41,716 nt of DNA from an uncultured Collinsella sp. (GCA_902464565.1 CABQJV010000020.1:1-41716); one strand, 5' to 3'. Counted from the first letter of the stretch, positions 23,709 to 32,254 are shown. The notes: a model not told the origin generated them from the letters alone. Made by a program: numbers and translations.

Positions 23709-25016
23709 CCGAGGGGCTTCCTGCCGCGGCAGGCGAATCGTAAAGCGGCTGCCGACGTCCTCGACTGAGGTCACGCCAATGACACCGCCATGGCTGTCGA
23801 CGATCCACTTGGCAATGGCAAGCCCCAGACCCGAGCCCTGCGCACCGGCATCGCGCGCGTTGTCGGCGCGGTAGAACCGTTCAAACGCGTGAGCTGCGGA
23901 TTCCTGGTTCATGCCGATGCCCTCGTCCTCAACACTTATGTCGATCGTGCCCGCGCCCGCATCCGGCGTTATGCCAAATGTGATGGTCGTTCCCGCATCC
24001 GAGTACTTGGCGGCGTTTTGCACGATCACACGCAGGGCCTGCTTCACGAGCGCCACGTCGACAGACGCGTTACAGCGCGGGTCGCTGGCAAGCGTAGCGT
24101 CAGAAGCCAGCCGATACGTGTGCTCGGTATCGATCATCTGCGATTCTTCGCATACCTCACCGACCAGTGCGGCCAGGTTGGTATGCGCACGCCGCAGGAC
24201 CGTGCGCCCGGCATCGCCGCGCGCCAAAAACAGCAGCTGCTCCACGAGCTCCTGCATATGCTCGCTTTCGGCCTTGAGGGATGTGATGGACTCCGCCAGC
24301 ACGGCCGGGTCGTCCTTACCCCAGCGGTCGAGCATGTTCACGTAGCCCTGAATCACCGCGATGGGCGTGCGCAGCTCGTGGCTCGCGTCGTTGACAAAGC
24401 GCATCTGCTGCAGCTTGGCCTCTTGCATCTGGCGCAGTAGGCGGTTGAGTGCAACCTCGATGCTTGCCAGGTCGGCGTCGCCGGTAGTGACGCTCGGCGA
24501 GTCGACGCTTGCGCGCTCGATGGCCTGCTCCAGCGTTTCCATCTTGCCGCCGGAGAGCTGCATGCGGCCGAGTTCGTCCACGCGCAGGGCCAGATCGTTG
24601 AGCGGCGCCATGGTGCGGCGTACGCGTCGGGCGCCGCCGAGCATGTTGAGCACGCTGATGACCTGCCAACCTACAACGACAAGGTAGAGAGGCCACAGCG
24701 CGACGAGGTCCTGCGCGAGGGGGAAGGTCTTGGTGGTACGCGCAAGCTCGACGGTATAGGTGAGCGTTGTCAGGTCCCAGCCGCGCGCGGGCGTCAGCGA
24801 CATGCCGTGAACGGTGGCGCCGGGGATCCATCCTGCGGTAAACGCGCCGTCGGGCAGCGTCTGGTTGTATCCATAGACGAGGATCGCCACCGCAATAACC
24901 AACAGCAACAGATCGAGCCAGACGTAGCTCATCAGGCGGCGCCACATATAGCTCCAGTTGATGGCGCGGGCGATGGAGGTGACGCGCTTGGTCTCGGCGT
25001 TACGCACGGCAGACAT
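23700..25016 (-). CDS. Sensor histidine kinase
   Basis: A 438-residue kinase. Two membrane helices (about 31-50 and 105-125) enclose an extracytoplasmic part of about 55 residues. A HAMP-like segment is followed by the phospho-accepting His213 in DASHELRTPIAVIQGY, N box Asn334 in VQNAAKYS, G1 DEGIGM (364-369), and G2 GSGLGLA (394-400). It would phosphorylate the response regulator encoded just upstream. I placed the start at ATG 25016, overlapping the regulator stop by 17 bases; the open frame to 25397 translates the regulator gene out of frame. The signal sensed is not known. Confidence 0.92.
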   Translation of the reverse strand: MSAVRNAETKRVTSIARAINWSYMWRRLMSYVWLDLLLLVIAVAILVYGYNQTLPDGAFTAGWIPGATVHGMSLTPARGWDLTTLTYTVELARTTKTFPLAQDLVALWPLYLVVVGWQVISVLNMLGGARRVRRTMAPLNDLALRVDELGRMQLSGGKMETLEQAIERASVDSPSVTTGDADLASIEVALNRLLRQMQEAKLQQMRFVNDASHELRTPIAVIQGYVNMLDRWGKDDPAVLAESITSLKAESEHMQELVEQLLFLARGDAGRTVLRRAHTNLAALVGEVCEESQMIDTEHTYRLASDATLASDPRCNASVDVALVKQALRVIVQNAAKYSDAGTTITFGITPDAGAGTIDISVEDEGIGMNQESAAHAFERFYRADNARDAGAQGSGLGLAIAKWIVDSHGGVIGVTSVEDVGSRFTIRLPRQEAPRHK

Positions 25017-25779
25017 AGCCCACCCCGCGCACGGTTTGGATGATGCGGGCGCCGCCGGCGTCTTCGATCTTGGCGCGCAGGTGCGCAATGTGCACGTCGA
25101 CGTTGTTGGTGTCGCCCACGTATTCGTAGCCCAGCGCCTCGTGCGCGATGCGCTCGCGCGTGAGCACGGTTTCGGCATGCGCCATAAGCAGGGCGAGAAC
25201 GTCGAACTCGCGGGCCGTGAGCGCGATGGGCGAGCCTCCGACCGTGACTTCGCGGCGGTCGGGATCGAGCACAACCGAGCCAACGGTGAGCGTAGCGGGG
25301 GAGGGCGAGGCGGAAGCCTGGGCCGAGTCGCTGACCGGGGGTATCGCAGCGTCGCTCCCGCCCGCGTCGCTCGCCGCGCCCGTCCCGATGCCGCCAACGC
25401 CCGAAGCCGTCCGCACGGCCTCCGAGCGCTTCAGCGCAACGCGGATCCGTGCGAACAGCTCCTCAATGGCAAACGGCTTGGTTAGGTAATCGTCAGCACC
25501 TGCATCGAGCCCGGCCACCTTGTCCATCACGGCGTCTCGCGCGGTGACCATAATCACCGGCACATCCTTGTGCTTGCGTACGCGCCGCAGGACCTCCATG
25601 CCGTTGAGCTGCGGCAGCAGTACATCGAGCAGAATCAAATCGTAGTCGCGTTCCAGTGCCAGGTCCACGGCGGTGCGGCCGTCGGCGGCATGTTCCACCC
25701 GGTAGCCCTCGTGCTCCAGCTCGAGCGTCACAAAGCGGGCGATTTTCTCCTCGTCCTCTACGATCAGGATCCGTGCCAT
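25000..25779 (-). CDS. OmpR/PhoB-family response regulator with long linker
   Basis: A 259-residue regulator. Receiver domain 1-120: acidic E8-D9, phospho-acceptor Asp52 in LLDVLLP, Thr79 and Lys101. Winged-helix DNA-binding domain from about 165: VTVGGSPIALTAREFDVLALL to VDVHIAHLRAKIED and VRGVGYVC. The linker between them (about 122-164) is unusually long and made of Gly/Ala/Ser/Pro, where this family normally has 5-20 residues. ATG 25779 follows GGGGGG. It lies 19 bases after the DUF4342 gene and overlaps the kinase gene. Confidence 0.93.
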   Translation of the reverse strand: MARILIVEDEEKIARFVTLELEHEGYRVEHAADGRTAVDLALERDYDLILLDVLLPQLNGMEVLRRVRKHKDVPVIMVTARDAVMDKVAGLDAGADDYLTKPFAIEELFARIRVALKRSEAVRTASGVGGIGTGAASDAGGSDAAIPPVSDSAQASASPSPATLTVGSVVLDPDRREVTVGGSPIALTAREFDVLALLMAHAETVLTRERIAHEALGYEYVGDTNNVDVHIAHLRAKIEDAGGARIIQTVRGVGYVCRA

Positions 25780-25798
25780 ACGTGCCCCCCGTCTGCGA

Positions 25799-26341
25799 TT
25801 ACTTGTCGTCGTTGAGATTTTGCTTGATGTCGTCCGCGGCGTCGGCGGCGTGATCCATAAGGTTGTTGATGCTGCCGGGCACGTCGCCGTCGCTATCGAT
25901 GCGGTAACGCATGCCAAAGAACAGGCCGATCAGCATCAGCCATATCGTGGCGCCCCAGGCAAACAGGGCGATGATGGGGATCAGGATGGGGATGTTGAGG
26001 ATGATTGCATCGCGGCGCGTGGCGATAAACTTGGTGTCCAGGCTCAGGCGGAAGAGCTTTTTGAGGTACTCCCACACGCTGTCCATCTTCTTGGAGAAGT
26101 CGGTCTTTTCGCTCGACTTCTCGTAGGCGGCCTGCGCGGCGACCATCTCGGCCGAGGGTTCGTCGACCGGCGCGGACTCGGTGGCGGCGTGCGCCGACGT
26201 GGTCTGGGTCTTGCCTTGCGACTCGAGCCAAATGATGGCGTCCAAAACGTTGCCGTCGGCGGCGTCGAGCGCGGCTTTGGCATCGGTGTAGCTCACGTTG
26301 CACTTGGTGCGGATGGTTTCAACTTTTTCGAGGTCGTCCAT
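25799..26341 (-). CDS. DUF4342-type membrane protein with UBA-like domain
   Basis: A 180-residue protein. Residues 1-42 (MDDLEKVETIRTKCNVSYTD...AIIWLESQG) form a UBA-like three-helix bundle as in EF-Ts and DUF4342 proteins. A linker rich in Ala/Glu/Ser follows (45-90), then an amphipathic part and two closely spaced hydrophobic segments at about 110-145 (AIILNIPILIPIIALFAWGATIWLMLIGLFFGMRYRI). A charged C-terminal tail ends NLNDDK. It is the first gene of a probable operon with the two-component system, so it may modulate or respond to that system. No biochemical role is known. Confidence 0.78.
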   Translation of the reverse strand: MDDLEKVETIRTKCNVSYTDAKAALDAADGNVLDAIIWLESQGKTQTTSAHAATESAPVDEPSAEMVAAQAAYEKSSEKTDFSKKMDSVWEYLKKLFRLSLDTKFIATRRDAIILNIPILIPIIALFAWGATIWLMLIGLFFGMRYRIDSDGDVPGSINNLMDHAADAADDIKQNLNDDK

Positions 26342-26459
26342 GACCTGTCCTTTCGTTCGATGGGCGCGACGCCGGGCGATCTGCCCGGGCGCGAGCGTTG
26401 CGTTCGGCGGCCTGCGTTGCGCGGCGCCGCCCCGCCCTTGGTCGAACTCTATAGTGCAG

Positions 26460-26487
26460 GTTATAGATTAAGCGATTCTTGAGCCAA
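26460..26487 (-). promoter_or_regulatory. Putative promoter of the DUF4342 / two-component operon
   Basis: Minus strand TTGGCT (26487-26482), 16-base spacer, TATAAC (26465-26460), about 120 bases upstream of the start. The rest of the 357-base gap 26342-26699 shows no gene. Confidence 0.45.
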
Positions 26488-26699
26488 GATTAACGTTGGA
26501 TGAGTTTTTGGGTGGCGGTGGGAAAAGTATTAGATCTCGATAGCGGGGGATGTGGTGCCGGTGCAAAACGGCGTCAAAGGTTGGTCGAGCAGGCGGTTTC
26601 TCCATTGATGTCCGCACAGCATGTGACACTTACCCTGCTGCCCCGCTCTGCCGCGGCGGCATGCGTCTGAACAACGACCCTCTAAGGAGTTCGATATTG

Positions 26700-26939
26700 A
26701 TGAGTGACAACACCAAGCATCTCGCAAAGAAGTGCGTCAAGGACGCGTGGCCGTGCCTCGCGTTGTGCCTTGCCGGCACAGCGGTTGCGCTGCTGGCTGT
26801 TCTGGGGCCGTTCGACGTGCTCCGAAGTGCCGTCTCTCTGCACGTTTGCATGGCCCTTGCCGGCGCCATGATGACCGGCGGCGTGCTCGATCTGGTTTTT
26901 TGGGTGCTTGACCCGTTTGGATGGAAGAACGAGGGGTAA
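26700..26939 (+). CDS. Small two-helix membrane protein
   Basis: A 79-residue protein starting MSDNTKHLAKKCVKD at ATG 26700, 9 bases after AAGGAG. Two hydrophobic helices (about 19-38, CLALCLAGTAVALLAVLGPF, and 43-65) are joined by a short turn and end in WVLDPFGWKNEG. No known family is recognised. It precedes the metallophosphoesterase gene by 76 bases. A longer frame from 26550 has no ribosome-binding site. Confidence 0.65.
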   Translation: MSDNTKHLAKKCVKDAWPCLALCLAGTAVALLAVLGPFDVLRSAVSLHVCMALAGAMMTGGVLDLVFWVLDPFGWKNEG

Positions 26940-27015
26940 GCCCTAAGGGCTGGAACGGTTGGCTTAGTGATCGTGCAGAATGCGGGCTAGCGACTTACGG
27001 GGAAGTGGTGATCCG

Positions 27016-27741
27016 ATGACGGTCTATGTGACGGGCGATATTCACGGCGGCGTCGACATGCAAAAGCTGCGCGACTGGGACCTTGGGGATAGTCTGACGA
27101 GCGACGACTATCTGATTATCGCCGGCGACTTTGGCTTTCCGTGGGATTTCTCTGCCGAAGAATGTGCCGACATCGCTTGGCTGGAATCGCGTCCCTATAC
27201 CGTGCTGTTTGTCGACGGCAACCACGAGCGTTTCGATCACTGGGCGGAGCGCCCCATGGAGTTGTGGCACGGTGGGCTGACGCAGCGCCTGTCGGACACC
27301 TCTCCCATACGGCGCCTGACGTGCGGCGAGGTTTTTGAGCTCGACGGCTCAACGGTCTTTACCATGGGCGGCGCCACGAGCGTGGACAAGGAATACCGCA
27401 TTCCCTATTCCAGTTGGTGGCCGCAGGAGCTGCCGGATGAGCGCAACTTTGAGGAGGCGCGGACAAAGCTCGACAGCATGGGCTGGAAGGTCGACTACGT
27501 GATCACCCACACCTGCTCTACGCGCATGCATTCGCCCACGCTTTATCCGGCACCCGGCTGGAATTACCCCGCCGTTGATCGGCTTACGGCATTTTTCGAT
27601 GAGCTGGAAGACCACTTGGATTACAAACGCTGGTACTACGGGCATTTCCATCGGGATGCCAACCCGGCCGAACGCCACACCGTGCTCTACGACTGCATCA
27701 TTCGCTTGGGCGACGAACTCCAGCCCTGGGATGTTGCGTAG
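27016..27741 (+). CDS. Calcineurin-like metallophosphoesterase
   Basis: A 241-residue enzyme. Metal-binding motifs: TGDIHGG (7-13), IIAGDFGFP, FVDGNHERF, VITHTCSTRM and YYGHFHRD. The family includes nucleotide and phosphoprotein hydrolases, and the substrate cannot be told from sequence. ATG 27016 was chosen because it gives the exact family N-terminus; there is only a weak GGGGAAGTGG upstream. Confidence 0.85.
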   Translation: MTVYVTGDIHGGVDMQKLRDWDLGDSLTSDDYLIIAGDFGFPWDFSAEECADIAWLESRPYTVLFVDGNHERFDHWAERPMELWHGGLTQRLSDTSPIRRLTCGEVFELDGSTVFTMGGATSVDKEYRIPYSSWWPQELPDERNFEEARTKLDSMGWKVDYVITHTCSTRMHSPTLYPAPGWNYPAVDRLTAFFDELEDHLDYKRWYYGHFHRDANPAERHTVLYDCIIRLGDELQPWDVA

Positions 27742-27768
27742 AGGCGCGCATAGCGATCGCTTCATACG

Positions 27769-27831
27769 ATGCCTTGGGTAGTTACCCTACATTTCAGTAC
27801 TAATCATTATCTGTAGGGTAACTTAAGGCAT
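27769..27831. repeat. Interrupted palindrome between convergent genes
   Basis: ATGCCTT and AGTTACCCTACA on the left pair with TGTAGGGTAACT and AAGGCAT on the right; the unpaired bases are GGGT on one side and T on the other. It separates the metallophosphoesterase from the converging toxin gene and could terminate both, although no T tract follows. Confidence 0.7.
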
Positions 27832-27863
27832 GCGCGGGACCGGAGGAGATGTCGCCCGACAAT

Positions 27864-28337
27864 CTAGAGTTTCAGTGCCATTCGGTTGGTGCCGGGTAGG
27901 GTGGCGAAGCCAAAATGAGCATAGAATGCTGCTGCCTTATCATCTACTGGATCGACAACCAAAGCTCGCGCTCCTGCCAGGGCAGAGATTTTCAAGGCGT
28001 TTTCGATGGCATCTTTAAGCAGTGATGCTCCAAGACCAAGCCCCTTGAACTTCTCATCGACCCCCATCATTCCAAGCAGCACTGTTGGAACTTGGGAGGG
28101 GGAGTTTCGCACGAACCATCCTCCATCAACATTTTCGCGAGCCACGGAGTGCGTGCACAGCGTATAAAACCCAGCGACTGCGCCGTCGCAATACGATGCG
28201 TATATAACCGCTGACCCTCTTCTTCGCGCCGAGGCTGATCTGTTTTTAGCCCATCCGTCTACAAGAGTGTTTCCACAGTGGAAAGCCTCGATGCCTTGAC
28301 CAACGGGGAGTTGAATTGGCTTGGTAAATGCACTCAT
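27864..28337 (-). CDS. GNAT-family toxin (TacT-like)
   Basis: A 157-residue N-acetyltransferase. Acetyl-CoA loop KGLGLG at 98-103, preceded by LLGMMGVDEKF; Tyr139 in AAAFYAHFGF matches the tyrosine needed in TacT-type toxins. These toxins acetylate aminoacyl-tRNA and stop translation until neutralised by the DUF1778 partner. The start ATG overlaps the antitoxin stop (ATGA), which is typical of such pairs. A TTG two codons upstream is less likely. Confidence 0.88.
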   Translation of the reverse strand: MSAFTKPIQLPVGQGIEAFHCGNTLVDGWAKNRSASARRRGSAVIYASYCDGAVAGFYTLCTHSVARENVDGGWFVRNSPSQVPTVLLGMMGVDEKFKGLGLGASLLKDAIENALKISALAGARALVVDPVDDKAAAFYAHFGFATLPGTNRMALKL

Positions 28338-28600
28338 TCCCAAATTGCCTTACGGTCAAGCAGTGCTTTTGCGGCTTGGGGCATGGGGGAATCGAGCATT
28401 TCGCAAAATGCATCGAAACCATCAGGAGAAAGATAGGTTGTTGACGCTTCGGCGATATCACGTGCGGAGCTCTCGTCAAGGTGAGCTGTGGCCCATTGGG
28501 TGAGAGTTTGCCCGCGCAAGGCCGCGGCGCGCTCGTAAGTAAGGCGTTGACGTTCGGTCAGCCTCAGATCCATACGGCGTTGTTTCTCAATCGTTGGCAT
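28334..28600 (-). CDS. DUF1778 antitoxin (TacA-like)
   Basis: An 88-residue protein. The N-terminal ribbon-helix-helix is KQRRMDLRLTERQRLTYERAAALRGQTLTQW, the C-terminal tail is the toxin-wrapping part and ends KALLDRKAIWE. ATG 28600 follows a strong AAAGGAGG. It binds the GNAT toxin and, with it, probably the palindrome at 28624-28644, giving autorepression. Confidence 0.9.
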   Translation of the reverse strand: MPTIEKQRRMDLRLTERQRLTYERAAALRGQTLTQWATAHLDESSARDIAEASTTYLSPDGFDAFCEMLDSPMPQAAKALLDRKAIWE

Positions 28601-28623
28601 GGCAAAAACCTCCTTTAGGTAAT

Positions 28624-28644
28624 TGTACGGAATTATTCCGTACA
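28624..28644. promoter_or_regulatory. Operator of the toxin-antitoxin pair
   Basis: A perfect palindrome of 10-base arms around one T: TGTACGGAAT / ATTCCGTACA. It sits 24 bases upstream of the antitoxin start, downstream of a minus-strand TATAAT (28664-28659). The position and symmetry suit a ribbon-helix-helix repressor. Confidence 0.8.
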
Positions 28645-28702
28645 TAACAAGACGCAGAATTATATCCTCGTTGAAGGGGGTCGAGGGGGGCGCGGTAGCT
28701 GG

Positions 28703-29704
28703 CTACTCGGCCGTTACAGTGATGTTTTCCCGATGCGTGCGGATAACATCCCAGCTAAAGTGCTCGACCAGCTGCTCGGCAGAGCGCGGTGTGGCGTCCG
28801 GCGCGATGCCTGTTTGCCCGGCGAGCCAGCCCAGTAGTGTCTCGGGCGCGCCAAAGCGGGTGCGGAGCTCGCCCAGGTCCAGGTCGCGGTCGCGCTTGGA
28901 AAGGCGGCGGCCATCCGGCGACATGAGCAGCGGAATGTGCGCGTAGTGCGGCGTGGGAAGTTCCAGCAAATGCTGCAGGTAGATTTGGCGCGGCGTGGAG
29001 TCCAGCAGATCGCATCCGCGCACGACCTCGGTGACGCCCATGGCAGCGTCGTCGACCACCACGGCTAGCTGGTAGGCAAAAACGCCGTCGCTGCGGCGCA
29101 CCAAAAAGTCGCCGCATTCGGTGGCGAGTGCTTCGCATTGGGCTCCATACGTGCGGTCCACGAATTCGATCACATCGTTTGCGAGGTCGTCGACGGCGGG
29201 TACGCGCAGGCGCGTGGCCGGAGCGCGCAGAGCGCTGCGGCGGGCAACCTCCTCGGCAGAAAGGTCTCGGCAGGCGCCGCGGTAGATGGGCGTGCCGTCG
29301 CTCGCGTGCGGCGCGCTCGCGGCGTGGAGTTCGGCACGCGTGCAAAAACAGGGATAGGTGAGGCCGGCGTCTTGCAGCTGGCGCAGGGCGTCCTCGTACA
29401 GATCCAGGCGATCGTGCTGGTAGTAGGGGCCTTCGTCCCACTCGAGCCCCAGCCAGGTCAGATCGTCAATCAGTTGAGCGGCAAGTTCCGGGCGCTTGCA
29501 GCGATCGTCCAGGTCCTCGATACGCAACACGATGCTGCCGCCCTGGCTGCGGGCCGAAAGCCATGCGCACAGGCAGCTGAACACGTTGCCCAAGTGCATG
29601 CGGCCCGAGGGCGACGGGGCAAAGCGGCCCACGACGGGGGTGGGCACTGCCGTTGCTGGTGCGTCCGCGGCGGGCGTTGCTATGTTGCGTGTTTTGATAT
29701 CCAT
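28703..29704 (-). CDS. gluQ: Glutamyl-Q tRNA(Asp) synthetase
   Basis: A 333-residue class I synthetase fragment that attaches glutamate to queuosine in tRNA-Asp. FAPSPSGRMHLGN (28-40) holds the HIGH-like motif and GRRLSKRDRDL the KMSKS-like motif. The zinc ligands are in YPCFCTRAEL and the Tyr/Cys of YRGACRD. The anticodon-binding half of GluRS is absent, as in all GluQ. ATG 29704 has no Shine-Dalgarno, and TATACT at 29717-29712 lies 7 bases upstream, so the mRNA may be leaderless. The frame open to 30091 is not used. Confidence 0.92.
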   Translation of the reverse strand: MDIKTRNIATPAADAPATAVPTPVVGRFAPSPSGRMHLGNVFSCLCAWLSARSQGGSIVLRIEDLDDRCKRPELAAQLIDDLTWLGLEWDEGPYYQHDRLDLYEDALRQLQDAGLTYPCFCTRAELHAASAPHASDGTPIYRGACRDLSAEEVARRSALRAPATRLRVPAVDDLANDVIEFVDRTYGAQCEALATECGDFLVRRSDGVFAYQLAVVVDDAAMGVTEVVRGCDLLDSTPRQIYLQHLLELPTPHYAHIPLLMSPDGRRLSKRDRDLDLGELRTRFGAPETLLGWLAGQTGIAPDATPRSAEQLVEHFSWDVIRTHRENITVTAE

Positions 29705-29711
29705 GCGGATG

Positions 29712-29717
29712 AGTATA
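29712..29717 (-). promoter_or_regulatory. Possible -10 giving a leaderless gluQ mRNA
   Basis: TATACT on the minus strand, 7 bases before the gluQ ATG, with no ribosome-binding site in between and a poor -35. Confidence 0.4.
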
Positions 29718-29840
29718 GCGCGGGGCTTGGCAGGGAAGGCGTTGCCGCGCTCACAAGTTGGCGGCGGTGCGCATTGCGCACGGTGGGTTTGCGGCTCAAG
29801 GTCTCGATCGCTGCGTACCGACTTAGCCTCACAAACGACA

Positions 29841-29876
29841 GAAACCCCGGCAGCTCTTCGCAACTGCCGGGGTTTC
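29841..29876. repeat. 13-bp hairpin in the gluQ / DUF2207 gap
   Basis: GAAACCCCGGCAG (29841-29853) pairs exactly with CTGCCGGGGTTTC (29864-29876). There is no T tract on either strand. The gap 29705-30219 holds this, the repeats at 30051-30098 and no convincing gene. Confidence 0.7.
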
Positions 29877-30050
29877 CGCGGAAAAGGGGGACATGATCCT
29901 CGAGCGAACGGCAAAGGGGCAAACCGTTTTCGCTCAACTGCTTTATGCCCCTCGGCTGGCGGCTCAGTCAGCGCATGCCGCGCCCACACAAAGCCGCTAC
30001 ACCTGTGACGGAGCTGTGAAGTGGTATCTATTGCTGGCGCAGGCCATGCC

Positions 30051-30098
30051 AAGGGTGTCCCTAATGACTGGTCATTTAAGAACGTCCCCAATGACTGG
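30051..30098. repeat. Two AACGTCCC-type direct repeats, 27-base period
   Basis: AAGGGTGTCCCTAATGACTGG (21 bases, first 20 AAGGGTGTCCCTAATGACTG) at 30051-30071 and AAGAACGTCCCCAATGACTG plus G at 30078-30098. Related copies occur at about 32570-32655, and the 27-base spacing equals that of the direct repeats at 20420-20462. Confidence 0.65.
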
Positions 30099-30219
30099 CT
30101 GTTGGGGTGCGGGTGTGACTTTCATCCCGTTTGGCGCTCCGGTCGCCTAGATGTTCGTCATGCGTACCCGCAAACGTGGGACAATGGCGCTGTTGGTTTT
30201 ACAGACAAAGGATGTGCCT

Positions 30220-32163
30220 ATGAACACCCTCGCCGCCAAAGTCAGCCGGCAGCGCCACCTGTTTGCGCGATTCGCTTCCGTCTGCGTGCTCGTCACGCTT
30301 GCGTTGTTGCTGCTGCCTGTCGCCGCGCACGCCGACGGCTACTCCATGACCCAGACCTATATCAGTGCCACGGTCGAGGCCGATGGATCGCTGACCGTTG
30401 TCGAGGGACGCCAGTTTGATTTCGACGACGACATCAACGGCGTGTTTTGGGAGATCAATACGGGCTCCAACCAGCAGGGCGGCACGGCGGGCGTCGACGT
30501 GCTGAGTGTCGAGGAAGAGGACACCGCGTTTAACAAAGTCGATAGCGCGAACAAGGGCGACTCTGGCGTCTACACGGTCGAGCAGACCGGTGACGGCGTA
30601 AGGATTAAGGTGTTCAGCCCCCACGAGAGCGGCGACAGCGCGATCTATTACGTGAGCTACACCATGACCGGTGCGGTCATGAACTGGGCCGATACCGCCG
30701 AGCTCTACTGGAAGTTTGTGGGCGACGGCTGGTCCGCGGACTCCGATGACGTTGAGATGGAAGTGTACTTCGCAAATGCCGCTGCCGGGACGGCGGCCGT
30801 CAAGGGCGATAACTTCCGCGCATGGGGCCACGGCCCGCTGACGGGCGATGTATCGCTCGATGCGGACGAACCCATGGTCACCTATACCATTCCCTGCGTG
30901 CATCAGGGCGAATTCGCCGAGGCACGCATCGCCTTCCCTAGCGACTGGGTGCCGCAGCTTGCCGCTTCGGGCGAAGAGCGCATGTCAACGATCCTGAGCG
31001 AAGAGAAGGAATGGGCCGACGAAGCTAACGCCCGCCGCGCTCACGCTCGCATGATTGCCAATGCACTTGCCGTGCTAAGTGTTGTTGCGGCGGTGGCCTT
31101 TACCGGCACAATCGTTATGCTCAAGCTGCGCAAGCGCAAGCCCAAGCCGCTTTTCCAGGACGAATATTTCCGCGATGTGCCTTCGGCCGACCATCCCGCC
31201 GTGCTTTCGGCCCTCATGAGCTGGAACGAGGTGCCCGATCAGGCATATATCGCCACGCTCATGAAGCTCACTGACGACCGTGTGATCAAGCTGGAGCAGG
31301 CGACCGTGACCAAGGCCAAGAAGGGTCTGTTGGGGCGTGAAAAAGAAGAGCAGACGTATCGCGTGACGGTGAGTGATGCGGGCTGGAAGTCGGCCAAGGG
31401 CATTGACCACATGGTGCTCAAGGTCTTCTTTGCCGGTGCTAAGCCTGACGAGAACGGCGATCGCTCGCGCACGTTTGACGAGCTGCAGCACTACGTCAAA
31501 CAGCACGCTACGCCCGTGGGCGACAAGCTCGAGGACTATCAGAACACCGTTAAGGGCAAGCTGGCCGATAGCGAGTACGTTGCCTCGGACGGCATTGTCG
31601 CAATGGTGTTTGGCCTGGTCCTGGGCATTCTAATTGCCTTTATTCCTATTGGATCCATTTTCTTTACCGATGGCGCGCAGGCAAACGTTATCGCTGCGAT
31701 TATCTCGGTGCCCATCGTGCTTGTGGGCATTGGCGTGAGTCTCACCTTCCGCCGCTTTACGCCGGAGGGCGCCGAGGTGGCGGCTCGCTGCAAGGCGCTC
31801 AAGCATTGGCTCGAGGACTTCACGCGCCTAAAGGAAGCCGTCCCCGGCGATCTGGTCCTGTGGAATAAACTTCTGGTGATGGGCGTGGCGCTGGGCGTTT
31901 CGAAGGAAGTCCTGCGTCAGCTTGCCGAGGCTGTTCCTCCCGAGGTGCGCGAGGCCGACGGCTTCTACGACAATTACCCCTGCTACTGGTGGTACTACCA
32001 TCATTACGGTATCGAGTCTCCGCTCGATTCGTTCGATGACGTGTATCACGAGAGTATCCGTGAGCTGGCGTCGAGCTCCGACAGCTCGGGCGGCGGCGGA
32101 GGCGGCGGCTTCTCTGGCGGCGGAGGCGGCGGCGTCGGCGGAGGCGGCGGCGGAACGTTCTAG
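30220..32163 (+). CDS. DUF2207 membrane protein with glycine-rich tail
   Basis: A 647-residue protein. A signal peptide ends at AAHA (about residue 40). The DUF2207 extracytoplasmic domain is about 45-260 (GRQFDFDDDINGVFWEI, YYVSYTMTGAVMNWADTAELYWKFVG). A membrane helix follows at about 275-300, then a cytoplasmic region and two further helices at about 465-520. The last 25 residues are almost only glycine around Phe and Ser. ATG 30220 follows AAAGGA; the frame is open to 30151. DUF2207 proteins have no established function. The gene stands alone. Confidence 0.85.
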   Translation: MNTLAAKVSRQRHLFARFASVCVLVTLALLLLPVAAHADGYSMTQTYISATVEADGSLTVVEGRQFDFDDDINGVFWEINTGSNQQGGTAGVDVLSVEEEDTAFNKVDSANKGDSGVYTVEQTGDGVRIKVFSPHESGDSAIYYVSYTMTGAVMNWADTAELYWKFVGDGWSADSDDVEMEVYFANAAAGTAAVKGDNFRAWGHGPLTGDVSLDADEPMVTYTIPCVHQGEFAEARIAFPSDWVPQLAASGEERMSTILSEEKEWADEANARRAHARMIANALAVLSVVAAVAFTGTIVMLKLRKRKPKPLFQDEYFRDVPSADHPAVLSALMSWNEVPDQAYIATLMKLTDDRVIKLEQATVTKAKKGLLGREKEEQTYRVTVSDAGWKSAKGIDHMVLKVFFAGAKPDENGDRSRTFDELQHYVKQHATPVGDKLEDYQNTVKGKLADSEYVASDGIVAMVFGLVLGILIAFIPIGSIFFTDGAQANVIAAIISVPIVLVGIGVSLTFRRFTPEGAEVAARCKALKHWLEDFTRLKEAVPGDLVLWNKLLVMGVALGVSKEVLRQLAEAVPPEVREADGFYDNYPCYWWYYHHYGIESPLDSFDDVYHESIRELASSSDSSGGGGGGGFSGGGGGGVGGGGGGTF

Positions 32164-32178
32164 CGCGCTCTGATTTTT

Positions 32179-32254
32179 GGGATGGATCTTCTCCGGCGAC
32201 TGTTGGCGGAAAATCTATCCCATTTTTATGCTTTGAAATGGGTCTATCTTTCCG
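32179..32254. repeat. Palindromic module of the GCGGAAA...ATCCC family, third locus
   Basis: The left arm GCGGAAAATCTATCCC (32206-32221) and right arm GGGTCTATCTTTCCG (32240-32254) enclose an A/T-rich loop. A lone right arm, GGGATGGATCTTCTCCG, lies before it (32179-32195). Confidence 0.58.

Noticed and set aside
25017..25397. N-terminal extension of the sensor kinase
   Set aside because: The extra residues are an out-of-frame reading of the response regulator gene, rich in Arg/Ser/Pro, and precede the natural membrane anchor.
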